In this document: positions 44,644-54,678 of the stretch, one piece after another
How positions within the stretch are numbered: position 1 is the first letter of the stretch
Layout of the letters: each line of letters starts with the position of its first letter
Assembly: GCA_963827545.1 (NCBI GenBank)
Contig: CAWHBI010000013.1
Coordinates: 1-64,000 of the forward strand
Source: AWTP1-13 sp963827545
Lineage (GTDB): Bacteria; Pseudomonadota; Alphaproteobacteria; Rhizobiales; Hyphomicrobiaceae
Direction of reading: 5' to 3'
Length of the DNA stretch: 64,000 nucleotides
Position numbers and translations under genes: made by a program
Notes under the pieces: model-generated
Database searches by the model: none
Told to the model about the DNA's origin: nothing
What the model saw: the letters and a program-made list of their open reading frames with translations, nothing else

Positions 44644-46046
44644 AGGTCCCTCACGGATAACAATACGGAGTCGGACGAGCAGTCCCCGCCTTCCAGGCGG
44701 ACCTGGTGAGGCCGGTGCGGCGCCGGCCACTTGACGAAGAACTTCTCGTCGAAGGCGATGCCGCCTTTCGGGTTGGCATCGAGCTTCACCATCCAGCCCT
44801 CGATGCCGTCGGGATAGAACTGCGGATCGATGGCGCCGTAGAGCGAGTTGGTGAAATACACGCGCTTGCCGTCGCGGCTGATCTCCACCATCTGCGGCCC
44901 GCCGCTCAACGCACCGTTCTTTGCGCCGGGGTGCGTGCCCCTGGAGACGATGCCGCCGATACGTACTTTGCCGGTCAGCTTGGGGTTGAACGGGTCGGAC
45001 ACATCGTACTGCTGCAAGTCGCCCGTGCCCCAGCAGGCCACGTAGAGGAACTTATCGTCCATCGACAGGTCGATGTCGGTGCAAAGCGGCGGCACGGCCT
45101 TGAAGCCCTTGAGCAGTGGTGGCAGCTGGTCCTCGGTGGCCGGCTCGGCCGGGATCTCGATGATCTTCTTCACCGCCCACTTGTCGCCGTCCTTGTACCA
45201 GGTCCAGATCGAGGACGAGAGGTTCTCGAGACTCACCACGCAATTCACAAACCCGTAGGCTTTGGTGGGGTCGTGGGCGGGCCTGAGCTCGAACACCAGC
45301 TGGTACTTGTCGCCGAAGTCGATGGTCTGCAGGTGCTTCCTCTTGTGCAGGTCCCAGAAGTGCAGCCTGCGGCCATACTTGGCGCCGAGCAGCACCTCCG
45401 GGATCAGCCCGTTCTCGAACGTGTCAGGCGTGCCCCATTCGCTGGTGACGAGGGTGTCGTGGCCCAGGTGCCACCAGGCATCGTAGGCGAAGTGCTGGGG
45501 CCCGCGGTCCATCTCCCATTGGCCGCGCACATCGAAAGTCTCATGGTCCATCAGGAACACGCCGCCCGGCCCCTTGCCCTCCCGGTTGCCGAGCGCGGCC
45601 ACGTAGATGCCCTCGGGTCCACAGTGGACCGTATGCGGCCGGGTGTAGCCGGCCTTGTCGGCCACCTCGCCGGGCTCGATCACCTTCACGATCTTGGGTT
45701 TCTTGGGATCGGGCTTGGTGTCGAGGATGTGGATGCGCGAGGACCGCAAGCCCGGCACCACTAGGTAGCGCCGCTCGACGTGCGCGTGCGGCGCGTTGGG
45801 ACACAGACACGACGAGCAGGCATTCCAGCCGAAGTGATGCAGCTCGTCGCCGGCATTGGGCATGGCAGTCGAGCCGATGATGGTCGCATAGGTCTTGGAC
45901 TTGGGATCGACGTCGACCACGGCGATCGCATCGGGCGTCTTGCGGTCCGGATCGAACGCCGCCACGTAGGCCAGGGTTTCCGGCGCCGCCTTCATCGCCA
46001 TGCGCGGGGAGGGGTAGAAACTGGGATCAGGTGTCCAGGTCGCCAT
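44640..46046 (-). CDS. mtoX: Selenium-binding protein / methanethiol oxidase
   Basis: 468 residues, SBP56 family. Landmarks: HHFGWNACSSCLCPNAPHAHVERRYLVVPGLRSSRI, ADKAGYTRPHTVHCGPEGIYVAALG, GPQHFAYDAWWHLGHDTLVTSEWG, THPGAKNGALSGGPQMVEIS. These carry the conserved Cys and metal-ligand His of bacterial methanethiol oxidases, which convert methanethiol to formaldehyde, H2O2 and sulfide. ATG at 46046 behind GAGGAGTACGCACC. The last few residues (LLSVRDL) abut repeat C2. No SCO1 or MauG-like genes are adjacent. Confidence 0.88.
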   Translation of the reverse strand: MATWTPDPSFYPSPRMAMKAAPETLAYVAAFDPDRKTPDAIAVVDVDPKSKTYATIIGSTAMPNAGDELHHFGWNACSSCLCPNAPHAHVERRYLVVPGLRSSRIHILDTKPDPKKPKIVKVIEPGEVADKAGYTRPHTVHCGPEGIYVAALGNREGKGPGGVFLMDHETFDVRGQWEMDRGPQHFAYDAWWHLGHDTLVTSEWGTPDTFENGLIPEVLLGAKYGRRLHFWDLHKRKHLQTIDFGDKYQLVFELRPAHDPTKAYGFVNCVVSLENLSSSIWTWYKDGDKWAVKKIIEIPAEPATEDQLPPLLKGFKAVPPLCTDIDLSMDDKFLYVACWGTGDLQQYDVSDPFNPKLTGKVRIGGIVSRGTHPGAKNGALSGGPQMVEISRDGKRVYFTNSLYGAIDPQFYPDGIEGWMVKLDANPKGGIAFDEKFFVKWPAPHRPHQVRLEGGDCSSDSVLLSVRDL

Positions 46047-46559
46047 GGTGCGTACTCCTCGGGTTAGGTGCTCTAGTTTTGGCTCAGACCGGGGTTTGCG
46101 GTCCACGTATAGGCAGTCTGCTCTGGGCGGTCGAGTGCGGCCCACCACGCATCAATCCCGTTGCCCGCCAGGCATCGGCGACGGCGATGGCGAATTTGCG
46201 CATGGTGGGACCCTGCTCATCAACTATGCACCTGGCCTCACCGATCATGATCTAGTCCGTGCCATTGAAGCGGTCGAGCAGCGGTTACCTGATCGGGGGA
46301 AGCACGTCGTCAATCGATCGGTTGATGTCGGCGCGACGGCCGGGCGTGCTTGGTGCGGTCGGCTTGGTTGAGACCGGAGTTGCTGCGCGGCTCGGCCGTG
46401 AACCAAAAGAATTGGCAATGGATAGTATCGGAAGATCAAATTTGTTTTGTCGCTGCCGACGCCGGAAGCTCGCCCTCTCCGCCAGCGGCCATCGTCAGAT
46501 TGTAGAGGCTGGCGTTCAGGTCGGCGGCGTCCCGGAGACGGCGCTGCGACCTACGATGA
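46047..46559. other. 513-base gap between mtoX and rhomboid genes
   Basis: No protein family recognised in six frames. Short open frames have no ribosome-binding site and no conserved motif. It must hold the mtoX promoter (minus strand, from about 46060 on). Confidence 0.4.
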
Positions 46560-47300
46560 CTATCGCGTCCGGTCCGGCCGTTCCCAGGGTCCGCCATTGT
46601 ACCAAGCGCTTCTTCCAGCTGACGGCATCGACGGCTCGAGCACGTGTAGCAGGACCCAACCCGCCAAGAAGCCGCCGACATGTGCCCACCAGGCGATACC
46701 ACTGCCCGCGAAAGGCATGAGGAGCTCGCTGGTGACCTGGACCACCTGCATGAAGAACCACAGCCCGGCGAAGAACGCCGCGGGGATGCTGAAGAACAGC
46801 GGTATGAACACGATGGGCACGAGCACCTGCACCCATGCATAGGGGAAGCGCACGGCGTATGCGGCGATGACGCCGGCGATAGCACCTGAGGCACCGAGTG
46901 CGGGCACCGCCGAGCCAGGATTGAAGAACGCATGCGTCAGGCTGGCGACGATCCCCGATGCGAGATAGAGCACGAGGAAGCGCATCGGCCCCAGACGGTC
47001 TTCCAGGGCTGGCCCGAAAATCCAGAGCGTCCAAAGGTTCAGCGTGATGTGCAGGAAGCCGCCGTGGAGGAAAGTGTTGGTCAGGAAGGGCGTGAGGTCC
47101 AAAGGCGATAGGCCCAGATCGATGGCCCAGCTCGGGCTGAAGTAGCGACGCGGGACCAGGGCGTGCTGATAGAGGAAGACCTGCAGCTCGCCCGTGCTCA
47201 AGGAGAGCTGATAGAGGAATGCCGCTATGTTGAGCCCGATGATCGTCATGACGACCGCGGGCGTGCCGCTGCGGCCAACGCTGTCTCGTATAGGAAACAT
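46560..47300 (-). CDS. Rhomboid-family intramembrane serine protease
   Basis: 246 residues, about six membrane segments. Oxyanion Asn88 in HITLNLWTLWIFG, catalytic Ser138 in ALGASGAIAG, and His207 in WWAHVGGFLAG form the expected dyad region. Start ATG at 47300 (MFPIRDSVGRSG). Cleaves membrane-anchored substrates within the bilayer; target unknown. Confidence 0.92.
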   Translation of the reverse strand: MFPIRDSVGRSGTPAVVMTIIGLNIAAFLYQLSLSTGELQVFLYQHALVPRRYFSPSWAIDLGLSPLDLTPFLTNTFLHGGFLHITLNLWTLWIFGPALEDRLGPMRFLVLYLASGIVASLTHAFFNPGSAVPALGASGAIAGVIAAYAVRFPYAWVQVLVPIVFIPLFFSIPAAFFAGLWFFMQVVQVTSELLMPFAGSGIAWWAHVGGFLAGWVLLHVLEPSMPSAGRSAWYNGGPWERPDRTR

Positions 47301-47635
47301 AGGCCGATATCTGGGAACAGCGCTAACGCCGCGCAAGTCCGCAGCTGCCCACCGCGCCGGCATTGTCGGAGACGGCTACTTTATTTGGCGCAATAGCGGT
47401 ACTGCCAGGGTGGCTCCCCCTAGCTTGGCCGGCGTGACTTCAGTTGCAGGTGCGCAAGGCAGCCAAACGATGCTGCGGAGACAATGCAACCCATCGGCGG
47501 AGCACCCCTCGGGCTCCCGCAGCGTTAACTGGATTTGAGCTAATCGCGTTCAGAATGCCGGCTGCCATAGGGGAGGCTCGTGGGCACCGTCGCGGCTGCA
47601 GTCGGCGAACATGTTCGCCCGGTGGTTAGCCATGG
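47301..47635. other. 335-base divergent gap between rhomboid and GGDEF genes
   Basis: No gene or repeat recognised. Should carry promoters for both flanking genes. A run rich in GCAC and GGCTGC contains no clear motif. Confidence 0.4.
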
Positions 47636-48616
47636 GTGACGGTGGCCAGGTTGTTGCGCATGAACTTTGGGCTTGTCACGTCCGCGTCGCCCGAAGCCTG
47701 GCTGATGGGGCTCATCGTGGCGAGCCTCGCGGCCATTGGCCTTGTCGCATGGCGAAACCGGCCCACGGCGCCAATAACCCTAGCAGTCCCCACAACCCCT
47801 GATGCTCCGAGGGCAGGCGGAGGATTCGAAGACAACGCGCTGCAGCTGGACCGTGAAGCGGCCGCGATCCTCAAGCTCGTGCAATCCTATCTGGAGGCGG
47901 GACAGAGATACTCCGTTTCCCTTGCACAGGCGGACAAGACTCTGCCGAAGCTGGCCAGCCCTGAAGAAGTCGGCGTCATCGTGAGGTTCCTGATCGCTGA
48001 AAACGCGAAGATGCAGCATGAGGCCAGCGATCTGAGGAGGCGGCTGGAGCAGTCGCAATCGCAGATCGAGAAGCTGCGCTCCAACCTGGTCGAGGCCCAG
48101 GAAATGGGGATGAGGGATCCGCTGACCTCGCTCAGCAATCGCCGCGGCTTCGATGCGAGCCTCGCCAGGGAGCTCGCCGCGGCCCAGGCACAGGGGACGG
48201 CCCTGTGCCTCGTCATGGCTGACCTCGACAACTTCAAGAAGGTCAACGACGACTTCGGCCACGTGGTGGGCGACGAGATCCTGAAATTGCTCGCTGCAGT
48301 CCTCGGAGAAAACATGCGCGGCAGTGACAGCTTGGCCCGCTACGGCGGCGAGGAATTCGCCATCATCCTGCCTGGGGCCGAACTCGAGGACGCCAAGCGC
48401 CTGACGGAGCGGGTGAGAAGCCAGCTCGAGGCCAAGCAGCTCGCGGTCAACGAGAGCGGCCGGGAGATCGGCAGGATCACGGCCTCGTTCGGCGTGGCCC
48501 AGCTGCGCAAGGAAGATGATGCCCAATCGCTCATCGAGCGGGCCGACGCCAAGCTTTACGAGGCCAAGTGCGCCGGCAGGAACCGCGTAGCGGCTGAGAG
48601 CGCGGTCGCCGCCTGA
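47636..48616 (+). CDS. GGDEF-domain diguanylate cyclase
   Basis: 326 residues. One N-terminal membrane segment (about 21-38), a coiled coil around 120-155, then a GGDEF domain with DPLTSLSNRRGF, the active-site GGEEF at 237-241, and an RGSD inhibitory-site motif five residues before it, so product inhibition is expected. Makes cyclic di-GMP. GTG at 47636 or ATG at 47660 could be the start. Confidence 0.9.
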   Translation: MTVARLLRMNFGLVTSASPEAWLMGLIVASLAAIGLVAWRNRPTAPITLAVPTTPDAPRAGGGFEDNALQLDREAAAILKLVQSYLEAGQRYSVSLAQADKTLPKLASPEEVGVIVRFLIAENAKMQHEASDLRRRLEQSQSQIEKLRSNLVEAQEMGMRDPLTSLSNRRGFDASLARELAAAQAQGTALCLVMADLDNFKKVNDDFGHVVGDEILKLLAAVLGENMRGSDSLARYGGEEFAIILPGAELEDAKRLTERVRSQLEAKQLAVNESGREIGRITASFGVAQLRKEDDAQSLIERADAKLYEAKCAGRNRVAAESAVAA

Positions 48617-48652
48617 CGCTCCGCACAAGCTGGTGGACCAGATCTGCGGCAG

Positions 48653-49486
48653 TCATCCGCCTGTTCCAGCGCTCGCAGAAGGGATCTGCGCGGCATTGTC
48701 CGGTCCTTGAGCGGGTGGAAGGTGCCGGTAGGCCTCGCCTAGCGCCGCGATCGCCCTGCCCTCGGGACCGGTCCAAGGGGCGAGCGGTCCCATTAGCCGG
48801 CGCAGCCAAACCAGCTTGGGGGCCAGGGACCGCAACTCGGCATCGACTTGCGGTGATGCCCTGCCGTGGGCATCCGCCAGCAGTGCTTCGATCACCGTGG
48901 GCTCGCTTTTGGCGAAGCGCGCGGCGCTCGTCACGAACAGCAGGATGTCGCGGGCCTGGCGCCGGGCAAGCGGCATCGACGGCTCCAGGTCGTCCTCGAA
49001 ATCGATGAGCCCGAAACCTTGTCCGACCCGGGTGAAATTGCGTACCTGGCCGGCGCCGTGCCACCCGTCTTCCGTATGCAACGCCTGCAAGAATTGAAGC
49101 GCCGACCGCAGCATGTCTGTCCGTTTGGCAGGCGGAAGCTCCCGCAGCACCTGCGCCACGCTTCGGCCGTTGTCACGCAGTGCCAGCCAGCGTTCGCTGA
49201 CATCGAGCACCGAGGGCACCGGCCAGCCTTTGCGGGCGAGGCGTGCCAGGCGCCGCGCCTCCGCCTGCAATCCCGCTGCGCCGCGGCAAACCCGAGGTGG
49301 ATAAAGCAGGGGGACGCCGAGCATGGAGGCGGTGGTAGTCTGCAGACCGTACTTGATGTAGCCCGGCCTAAGCCGTGGGCGCTTGATCCAGACCGGCTCG
49401 CCTCTCAGCAACAACCGGAACGTGCGCTGGGGTATGGTCCTCAGCGCTGCGTCGATGTCATCTTGCCGTGCGAATGCGACTGTCAC
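48653..49486 (-). CDS. Kinase-like protein (lipopolysaccharide kinase/InaA type)
   Basis: About 277 residues. WIKRPR near the N-terminus is the ATP-lysine region; ALHTEDGWHGAGQVRNF is the catalytic-loop-like HG-G-N block; GLIDFEDDLE is the DFE metal motif. This resembles the Kdo/heptose kinase and RIO-like families rather than eukaryotic-type kinases. GTG start at 49486 is a best guess: the frame is open to 49606 without family support. Convergent with the GGDEF gene. Confidence 0.65.
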   Translation of the reverse strand: MTVAFARQDDIDAALRTIPQRTFRLLLRGEPVWIKRPRLRPGYIKYGLQTTTASMLGVPLLYPPRVCRGAAGLQAEARRLARLARKGWPVPSVLDVSERWLALRDNGRSVAQVLRELPPAKRTDMLRSALQFLQALHTEDGWHGAGQVRNFTRVGQGFGLIDFEDDLEPSMPLARRQARDILLFVTSAARFAKSEPTVIEALLADAHGRASPQVDAELRSLAPKLVWLRRLMGPLAPWTGPEGRAIAALGEAYRHLPPAQGPDNAAQIPSASAGTGG

Positions 49487-49709
49487 GCCAACTGCTTCAT
49501 GAGGATCAGGAAATGACGCTCGGCGGAGGCGCCAACCGGAAATGTCAGTTTTGTGACAGATACAAGACAACAGTTTGGCGCATCCAGTCAACCGGAGCGT
49601 GCGCACCGTGCACAGGTGCGCCGCCGGGCAGAGCGCGTCTGTGTCCCGGTTTCGAGGGCCCCGGCCGTGATGCGGCGGCCGGGGGCATCACCGTCAGGTT
49701 GCTCGGGCT

Positions 49710-50528
49710 CTAGCGGAAGCCGAGGCTCCGCAGGAAATTGCGCACGATTTTCGGCGGCTTGGAGCTGGCGCGGTTCGCGGACCGCCGTGAGCCGCGCTCG
49801 CGGATGCCATCGGGCGGAACCGGACCGCCATGTCCCGCGGAACGCTCGGGCCGTGCATCCCTGGGCGGCGAAGCCGCCTCTTGTGGCGGCGGTGTCACTG
49901 CCGCCGTGCGGGCGCGCTCATCGGCCGCCCTGGCTTTCGGCTCCGGCTTGGGGACAGCCGCAGCCGCGGCAATGGCCGCTGCGGCAGCGGTCGGCACGGA
50001 GCTTGCGAGCGTCGCATTCGCTTTCTCGGGCATCGGCTCGGTCTTCGCTTCTTGTGAAGTCGGAGCCTTTGCCGTCGTAGCGATGACCGCGTTCGGGGTG
50101 CACACGCCGCCTTCTGTCGCGGTCTGGCCGGTCGGACACCCGGCACCGCAGGCCTTATCCTGATAGCTCTGCAGCAGGCTCAGAAGCACATAGTCGGGTT
50201 GGTCGATCGGCAGCGTCGCGTTCACGCGGTCGGTGAAGGCCTTCATGGCCATCCGGCTGGAGGTGGTCCACGCGCCGTTGATCTCGCCGCTGTAGCAGCC
50301 GACGCGTTTCAGCTCACGCTGCAACTCGCGCGCGATGGAGGCGCGGTCGGCCGGCGTTTCTATGGCCCTGGGCGGCGGCGTCGCCGGTGCCCTCACGACA
50401 GGTTCCGGCGCGCGCTGGGTCACAGTAACAACGGCGGCACGATCGCTCGTGTTGTTGAAGGGGTGGCTGTAGGCCACGATGGCGGCGGCAGCCGACAGAC
50501 ACACCAGGAGGACGATCGCTCTGTTCAT
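49710..50528 (-). CDS. Membrane-anchored protein with a peptidoglycan-binding-like segment
   Basis: 272 residues. An N-terminal hydrophobic anchor (MNRAIVLLVCLSAAAAIVAY), a Pro/Thr linker, then ARELQRELKRVGCYSGEINGAWTTSSRMAMKAFTDRVN, a PG_binding_1-like pattern, followed by CGAGCPTGQ and a long Ala/Pro/Lys/Arg low-complexity tail. Probably sits in the periplasm on the cell wall. Function unknown. Confidence 0.65.
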   Translation of the reverse strand: MNRAIVLLVCLSAAAAIVAYSHPFNNTSDRAAVVTVTQRAPEPVVRAPATPPPRAIETPADRASIARELQRELKRVGCYSGEINGAWTTSSRMAMKAFTDRVNATLPIDQPDYVLLSLLQSYQDKACGAGCPTGQTATEGGVCTPNAVIATTAKAPTSQEAKTEPMPEKANATLASSVPTAAAAAIAAAAAVPKPEPKARAADERARTAAVTPPPQEAASPPRDARPERSAGHGGPVPPDGIRERGSRRSANRASSKPPKIVRNFLRSLGFR

Positions 50529-50669
50529 CGAGAGCCCCTACCGCGAACTGGGCACTGTTCGTGGCAACATTGCAGGGAACTTGGGGCCAAAGCATGGCCA
50601 GGCTTACAAGCAAGGGCGCCGCTTCGTCCCGATTTGGTTGGCTTGCACTTCATCGTACCGCAACCCGAA

Positions 50670-51449
50670 TTACTGCTGCTGCGCCGGCAGGGCGGGGCCG
50701 GGCCAGAGGACCCGATGTTCCGTGATTTCCCGCATGAACCAGTCGTGGAAGCCGTGCGAAAGCATCCACTCGATACGGTCGCCACGCCAGAAAATACGCC
50801 TCCGCTCGACGTCATGATCGCCGAGGTGGGCCACATAGGCGCGGGCTCGGCCGATGTCGGCGACGCAGATCGGTAGCCGGCGCATGTGTCCGAACCAGCG
50901 CGCGAGGTTGGGATGGTGGGCCGGTGAGAAATCGACCTTCATGGCGCTGGCGGCAGCCATGTGTGGGAACAAAGCGATGTCGGCGATCGAGAAGTCGCCG
51001 GAGACGAATTCTCGCGCTCTGAGGTCCTGATCGAGCCGTGCGTAGACGAGCCCCAGCTCGGCCTGAGCGGCCGCAAGCAACCCGTCGGGCATGGTGTCGG
51101 GCCGGTCGGCCCATAGCCAGTAGGAGATGTTGATCAGGATGGGATCGATGAGCGTATCGGCGGCGCGCTCCCAGGCCCGGGCGTGTACGCGTGCGGCCGG
51201 CGCAGCTGGATAGACGGGCTTGTCGGGATAGCGAAACTCCAGATACGCGACGATATCCGCGGAGTTGACGACGGTGACGACGCCGTCGACCAGGGCCGGC
51301 ACCTCGACGCGGCCGTTGACCGCGCGGAGCGCATCGTGGTTCGACTTGAGCAGGCCATCGACGGCTTCGAACGCCAGCTCCTTGTGTTCCAGTACCATGC
51401 GCACCTTGCGCGCAAATGGACTGAACGCGCTATCGTAGAGCTTGATCAT
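50670..51449 (-). CDS. Glutathione S-transferase family protein
   Basis: 259 residues. Opening MIKLYDSAFSPFARKVRMVLEHKEL carries the S-x-F-x-R form of the active-site loop; GRVEVPALVDGVVTVVNSADIVAYLEFRYP is the GSH-site strand; FVSGDFSIADIALFPHM begins the C-domain. The frame is open to 51638, but the ATG at 51449 gives normal length. Substrate unknown. Confidence 0.85.
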   Translation of the reverse strand: MIKLYDSAFSPFARKVRMVLEHKELAFEAVDGLLKSNHDALRAVNGRVEVPALVDGVVTVVNSADIVAYLEFRYPDKPVYPAAPAARVHARAWERAADTLIDPILINISYWLWADRPDTMPDGLLAAAQAELGLVYARLDQDLRAREFVSGDFSIADIALFPHMAAASAMKVDFSPAHHPNLARWFGHMRRLPICVADIGRARAYVAHLGDHDVERRRIFWRGDRIEWMLSHGFHDWFMREITEHRVLWPGPALPAQQQ

Positions 51450-51575
51450 GGTACGGCGCCTCGGTTTTCGGAGTGCCGTGACGGTGGCATGGCGTCTTGG
51501 TGGATGCAACCGGCCGTGACGTCGACATAGTTGTCGGACACGCTTTTCGGACAAGCGCGGATACGGAGTTCTTGC

Positions 51576-52841
51576 ATGCGCCGCACCCTGCTGAGCGGCC
51601 TGTTGGTCGCAATCATTGCCGCGGGCGTCCTGGTGCAATCACGGGCAGCCGTTGCCCAGTTGCCATCGCGGGTGGCCGCCGTGCTCGATGAGCACCTCTA
51701 TGCCGGCAGATTGGACGCGGGTGAGCGGGCCTTGCGTGCCATCCTCGCCGCCGAGCCCGGCAACGGCGAAGCACAGTTTGCGTTGGGAGGGGTGCTGCTG
51801 CTGCGGGCCGTGGAGAGGTTCGGCCAGAGCCTGTATCGCCACGGCCTGCAGGCGCCGCGCAACGGATTCCTGCCGCTGTTCGGGCTGCCGCTGGCGTTCA
51901 ATCCGAACCCCGAGGCTCTCACCTACGATGGCTTCCGGATGATGTTTACGGTGCTGGTGCGAGATCTCGATGCCGCTGACGCCGAGCTTGCCCGCGTCGG
52001 CGAGGGCCCGGTGAAGCTCAGTGTCGATCTCGCGCGCATCCGCCTCGACCTCGATGCCAACGGCGTCGCCGACGCGCGCGAGACCCTCACCGCGCTGATT
52101 GGAGGTCTGGCCCTGGCTCCGCAGCCGCGCGGTACGGCGCCGCCTGCCGCTGGCAGCCTGCCGGTCGGCTTCGACCTGGCCGACGTCACCTGGATGCGCG
52201 GCTACGCGAACCTGATGGCGGCCTCTGCCGAGTTCTTCCTTGCACACGATTTCCGCGCCACCTTTGACGCGACGTTTCACATGTTCTTCCCCCGCGCGGG
52301 TCTGCCTTTCAGCCGGCTGTTCGCCGAGCCGACCGTGCCGCCGGGCCGGGGCAACGAGTTGGGGTCGATCTTCGATTTCGTGGCCTTCATCCATCTCGTT
52401 CGCTGGGACGTGGCCGAGCCCGCGCGCATGGTGAGTGTCCACACGCGCCTCAAGAACGTGATCGGCCTAAACCGCAAGACCTGGGCCGCCGTGCGTGCCG
52501 AGACCGATGACGACAACGAGTGGCTGCCGGGGCCGCATCAGAAGGGCGCGCTGGGTCTGCCCGTGACCGAGGAGATGATCACGTCGTGGCTGGCTGCGCT
52601 CGACGAGCTGGAGGCCGTGCTGGACGGCCGCAAGCTGGTGCCGCATCCGAGATTCGTGCGCGGCATCAACGTCAAGCGCGTGCTGACCGAGCCCCGGCAG
52701 TTCGATCTCGTGCTGTGGTTCACCGGCCACGGCGTGCTGCCCTACCTCGAGGACGGCCCCGTTGCCGACGGCCGCGCCTGGGCCCAGGCCCAGCAGGTGT
52801 TTCGCGGCCAATTCATGGCGTATGCGTTCTGGTTCAATTGA
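51576..52841 (+). CDS. Secreted protein of unknown function
   Basis: 421 residues. Signal peptide MRRTLLSGLLVAIIAAGVLVQSRAAVAQ, then an alpha-helical, TPR-like opening (HLYAGRLDAGERALRAILAAEPGNGEAQFALGGVLLL) and a long conserved-looking body (MRGYANLMAASAEFFLAHDFRATFDATFHMFFP). I do not recognise the family. Converges on the livM gene, nine bases apart. Confidence 0.6.
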   Translation: MRRTLLSGLLVAIIAAGVLVQSRAAVAQLPSRVAAVLDEHLYAGRLDAGERALRAILAAEPGNGEAQFALGGVLLLRAVERFGQSLYRHGLQAPRNGFLPLFGLPLAFNPNPEALTYDGFRMMFTVLVRDLDAADAELARVGEGPVKLSVDLARIRLDLDANGVADARETLTALIGGLALAPQPRGTAPPAAGSLPVGFDLADVTWMRGYANLMAASAEFFLAHDFRATFDATFHMFFPRAGLPFSRLFAEPTVPPGRGNELGSIFDFVAFIHLVRWDVAEPARMVSVHTRLKNVIGLNRKTWAAVRAETDDDNEWLPGPHQKGALGLPVTEEMITSWLAALDELEAVLDGRKLVPHPRFVRGINVKRVLTEPRQFDLVLWFTGHGVLPYLEDGPVADGRAWAQAQQVFRGQFMAYAFWFN

Positions 52842-52850
52842 TGGCGCAGG

Positions 52851-53804
52851 CTACCGGTTGAGCCAGCGCTTGGCGAAGCCGAACAACCCCTGCGGCAGGA
52901 ATATGACCATGAGAATGAAAATGACGCCGACCGGGATCAGATAATACTCGGTGAGGAAGCGCGAGAAGGCCTCGCGCAGCAGCAGGAAGAACGCCGCGCC
53001 GAAGATCGGCCCCACCAGCGTGCCGATGCCGCCCATGACGTTGAAGATCACCGCTTCGCCCGAGATCAGAAAGTAGACGAAGTCTGGTGCAGCGAAGCGG
53101 TTCTGGACGGCATAGAGCACGCCTGCAAGCCCCGCGAACAGGCCGGACAACATCACCGCCACGATCTTGTAGCGCTCGACCGGATAGCCGATGGCGCGCG
53201 TGCGCGCCTCGTTCTCGCGGATCGACTGCAGCACCATGCCGAAGGGCGACTGCGTGATGCGGCGGAGGATGAGATAGGACGCCGTCACGAACGCGAGCAC
53301 GAACCAGTGCAGGGTCGTGGATGTGAACGGCACCGTCCACACCCCGGGGATGCCGAACGCCGGCCGGCTGAACGTGAGCCCGTTCTCGCCGCCCGTCACC
53401 TCGGTCCAGGTGAAGATGATGACGTAGAAGATCTGCGAGAAGATCAAGGTGGTGATGGCGAAGTAGATGTCGCGCAGGCGCGTGGAGAAATACGCCACGA
53501 ACAGGGCGACGGCGGCGGACGCGCCGAGGCCGTAGAGGATGGCAAGCCAGATATTGGGTGGCCTGACCGTGAGAATTGCGGCCGCGGCGCCGTACATGCC
53601 GAGCCCGAAGAAGGCCGAGTGGCCGAACGACACCATGCCCGTGTAGCCGATCAGCAGATCGGAGGACATGGCGAGCAGGCCCCAGATCAGGATCTCGGTC
53701 AGGAACCGGCGCCAGAACTCGGGCAGCACCAGCGGCGCGATGACCAAGAGCACGGTGATGACGGTGAAGCCCGTCCAGTAGATGGAGGCGTGGCGCTTGC
53801 TCAT
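52851..53804 (-). CDS. livM: Branched-chain-type ABC transporter permease LivM
   Basis: 317 residues, about nine or ten membrane segments. LAMSSDLLIGYTGMVSFGHSAFFGLGMYGAA, GGENGLTFSRPAFGIPGV, SIRENEARTRAIGYPVERYKIVAVMLSGLFAGLAGVLYA and NVMGGIGTLVGPIFGAA are the LivM signature. Last gene of livKGFHM; ATG overlaps the livH stop by four bases. Confidence 0.93.
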   Translation of the reverse strand: MSKRHASIYWTGFTVITVLLVIAPLVLPEFWRRFLTEILIWGLLAMSSDLLIGYTGMVSFGHSAFFGLGMYGAAAAILTVRPPNIWLAILYGLGASAAVALFVAYFSTRLRDIYFAITTLIFSQIFYVIIFTWTEVTGGENGLTFSRPAFGIPGVWTVPFTSTTLHWFVLAFVTASYLILRRITQSPFGMVLQSIRENEARTRAIGYPVERYKIVAVMLSGLFAGLAGVLYAVQNRFAAPDFVYFLISGEAVIFNVMGGIGTLVGPIFGAAFFLLLREAFSRFLTEYYLIPVGVIFILMVIFLPQGLFGFAKRWLNR

Positions 53805-54673
53805 TTGGGTGTCGGGACGAAGAGGCCGGTAGGCCGGAACAGCAGGGTGAGGATCAGCACGATGGAGGAGACGATGACGGATTGCGCCGGGCTCACCCAG
53901 ATCGAGGCGTAGGCTTCCAGCAGGCTGATGAAGATGGCAGCGGCGATCGAGCCGCCGAGATTGCCCATGCCCCCCACCACCACGACGATGAAGGCCTTCA
54001 GAACCCAATCGAGCCCCATGATGTGGCTGACGCCGACCAGGGGACCGAACAGCACGCCGCTGGCGGCCGCCATGCCGGCGCCGATGGCGAACACGGCGGT
54101 GTGCACCCACGGCACCGGGATGCCCATGGCCTGCGCCATGACGCGGTCCTGCGTGGTGGCGCGGATCCAGATGCCGTAGCGGCCGTATTTCAGGAAGAGG
54201 TACAGCCCGCCGATGATGGCGGCCGAGAGCGCGGCGATCACGATGCGGTACCAGGGATACTGCAGATAGAAGAGCGTGAACTGGCCGGTGAACGGCTCCT
54301 GGATCTTGCGCGCCACCGGGCCGAACTGCCACAGCGCATAGTTCTGCAGCACCAGCGAGATGCCGAAGGTGGCAAGAATGGTGTTGAGCGGATCGCGGCC
54401 GAGCAGCGGGCGCAGCGTTGTGACCTGCAGGGCCGCACCGATGAGGGCGACTATGAAGGAGGCGAGGATGAGGGCGAGCCAGAAACTCCCCGTCGTGGTC
54501 AGCACGATCACGCCCATGTAGGCGCCGAGCATGAACAGCTCGCCATGGGCAAAGTTCACCACGTCCATGATGCCGAAGATCAGCGTGAGGCCGGACGCAA
54601 CCAGTGCCAGGATCATGCCCGTGACGATGCCGTTCACGGTCTGGATGAGGATGAGGTCCCAGGGGATCTCCAC
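53801..54673 (-). CDS. livH: Branched-chain-type ABC transporter permease LivH
   Basis: 290 residues. NGIVTGMILALVASGLTLIFGIMDVVNFAHGELFMLGAY and VVVGGMGNLGGSIAAAIFI are typical LivH. Inner-membrane partner of LivM; five bases separate it from livF. Confidence 0.93.
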   Translation of the reverse strand: MEIPWDLILIQTVNGIVTGMILALVASGLTLIFGIMDVVNFAHGELFMLGAYMGVIVLTTTGSFWLALILASFIVALIGAALQVTTLRPLLGRDPLNTILATFGISLVLQNYALWQFGPVARKIQEPFTGQFTLFYLQYPWYRIVIAALSAAIIGGLYLFLKYGRYGIWIRATTQDRVMAQAMGIPVPWVHTAVFAIGAGMAAASGVLFGPLVGVSHIMGLDWVLKAFIVVVVGGMGNLGGSIAAAIFISLLEAYASIWVSPAQSVIVSSIVLILTLLFRPTGLFVPTPK

Positions 54674-54678
54674 GGGCT

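Noticed and set aside
46047..46559. Short open frames between mtoX and rhomboid
   Set aside because: No ribosome-binding sites, no conserved motifs, and arginine-rich translation typical of antisense GC-rich frames.
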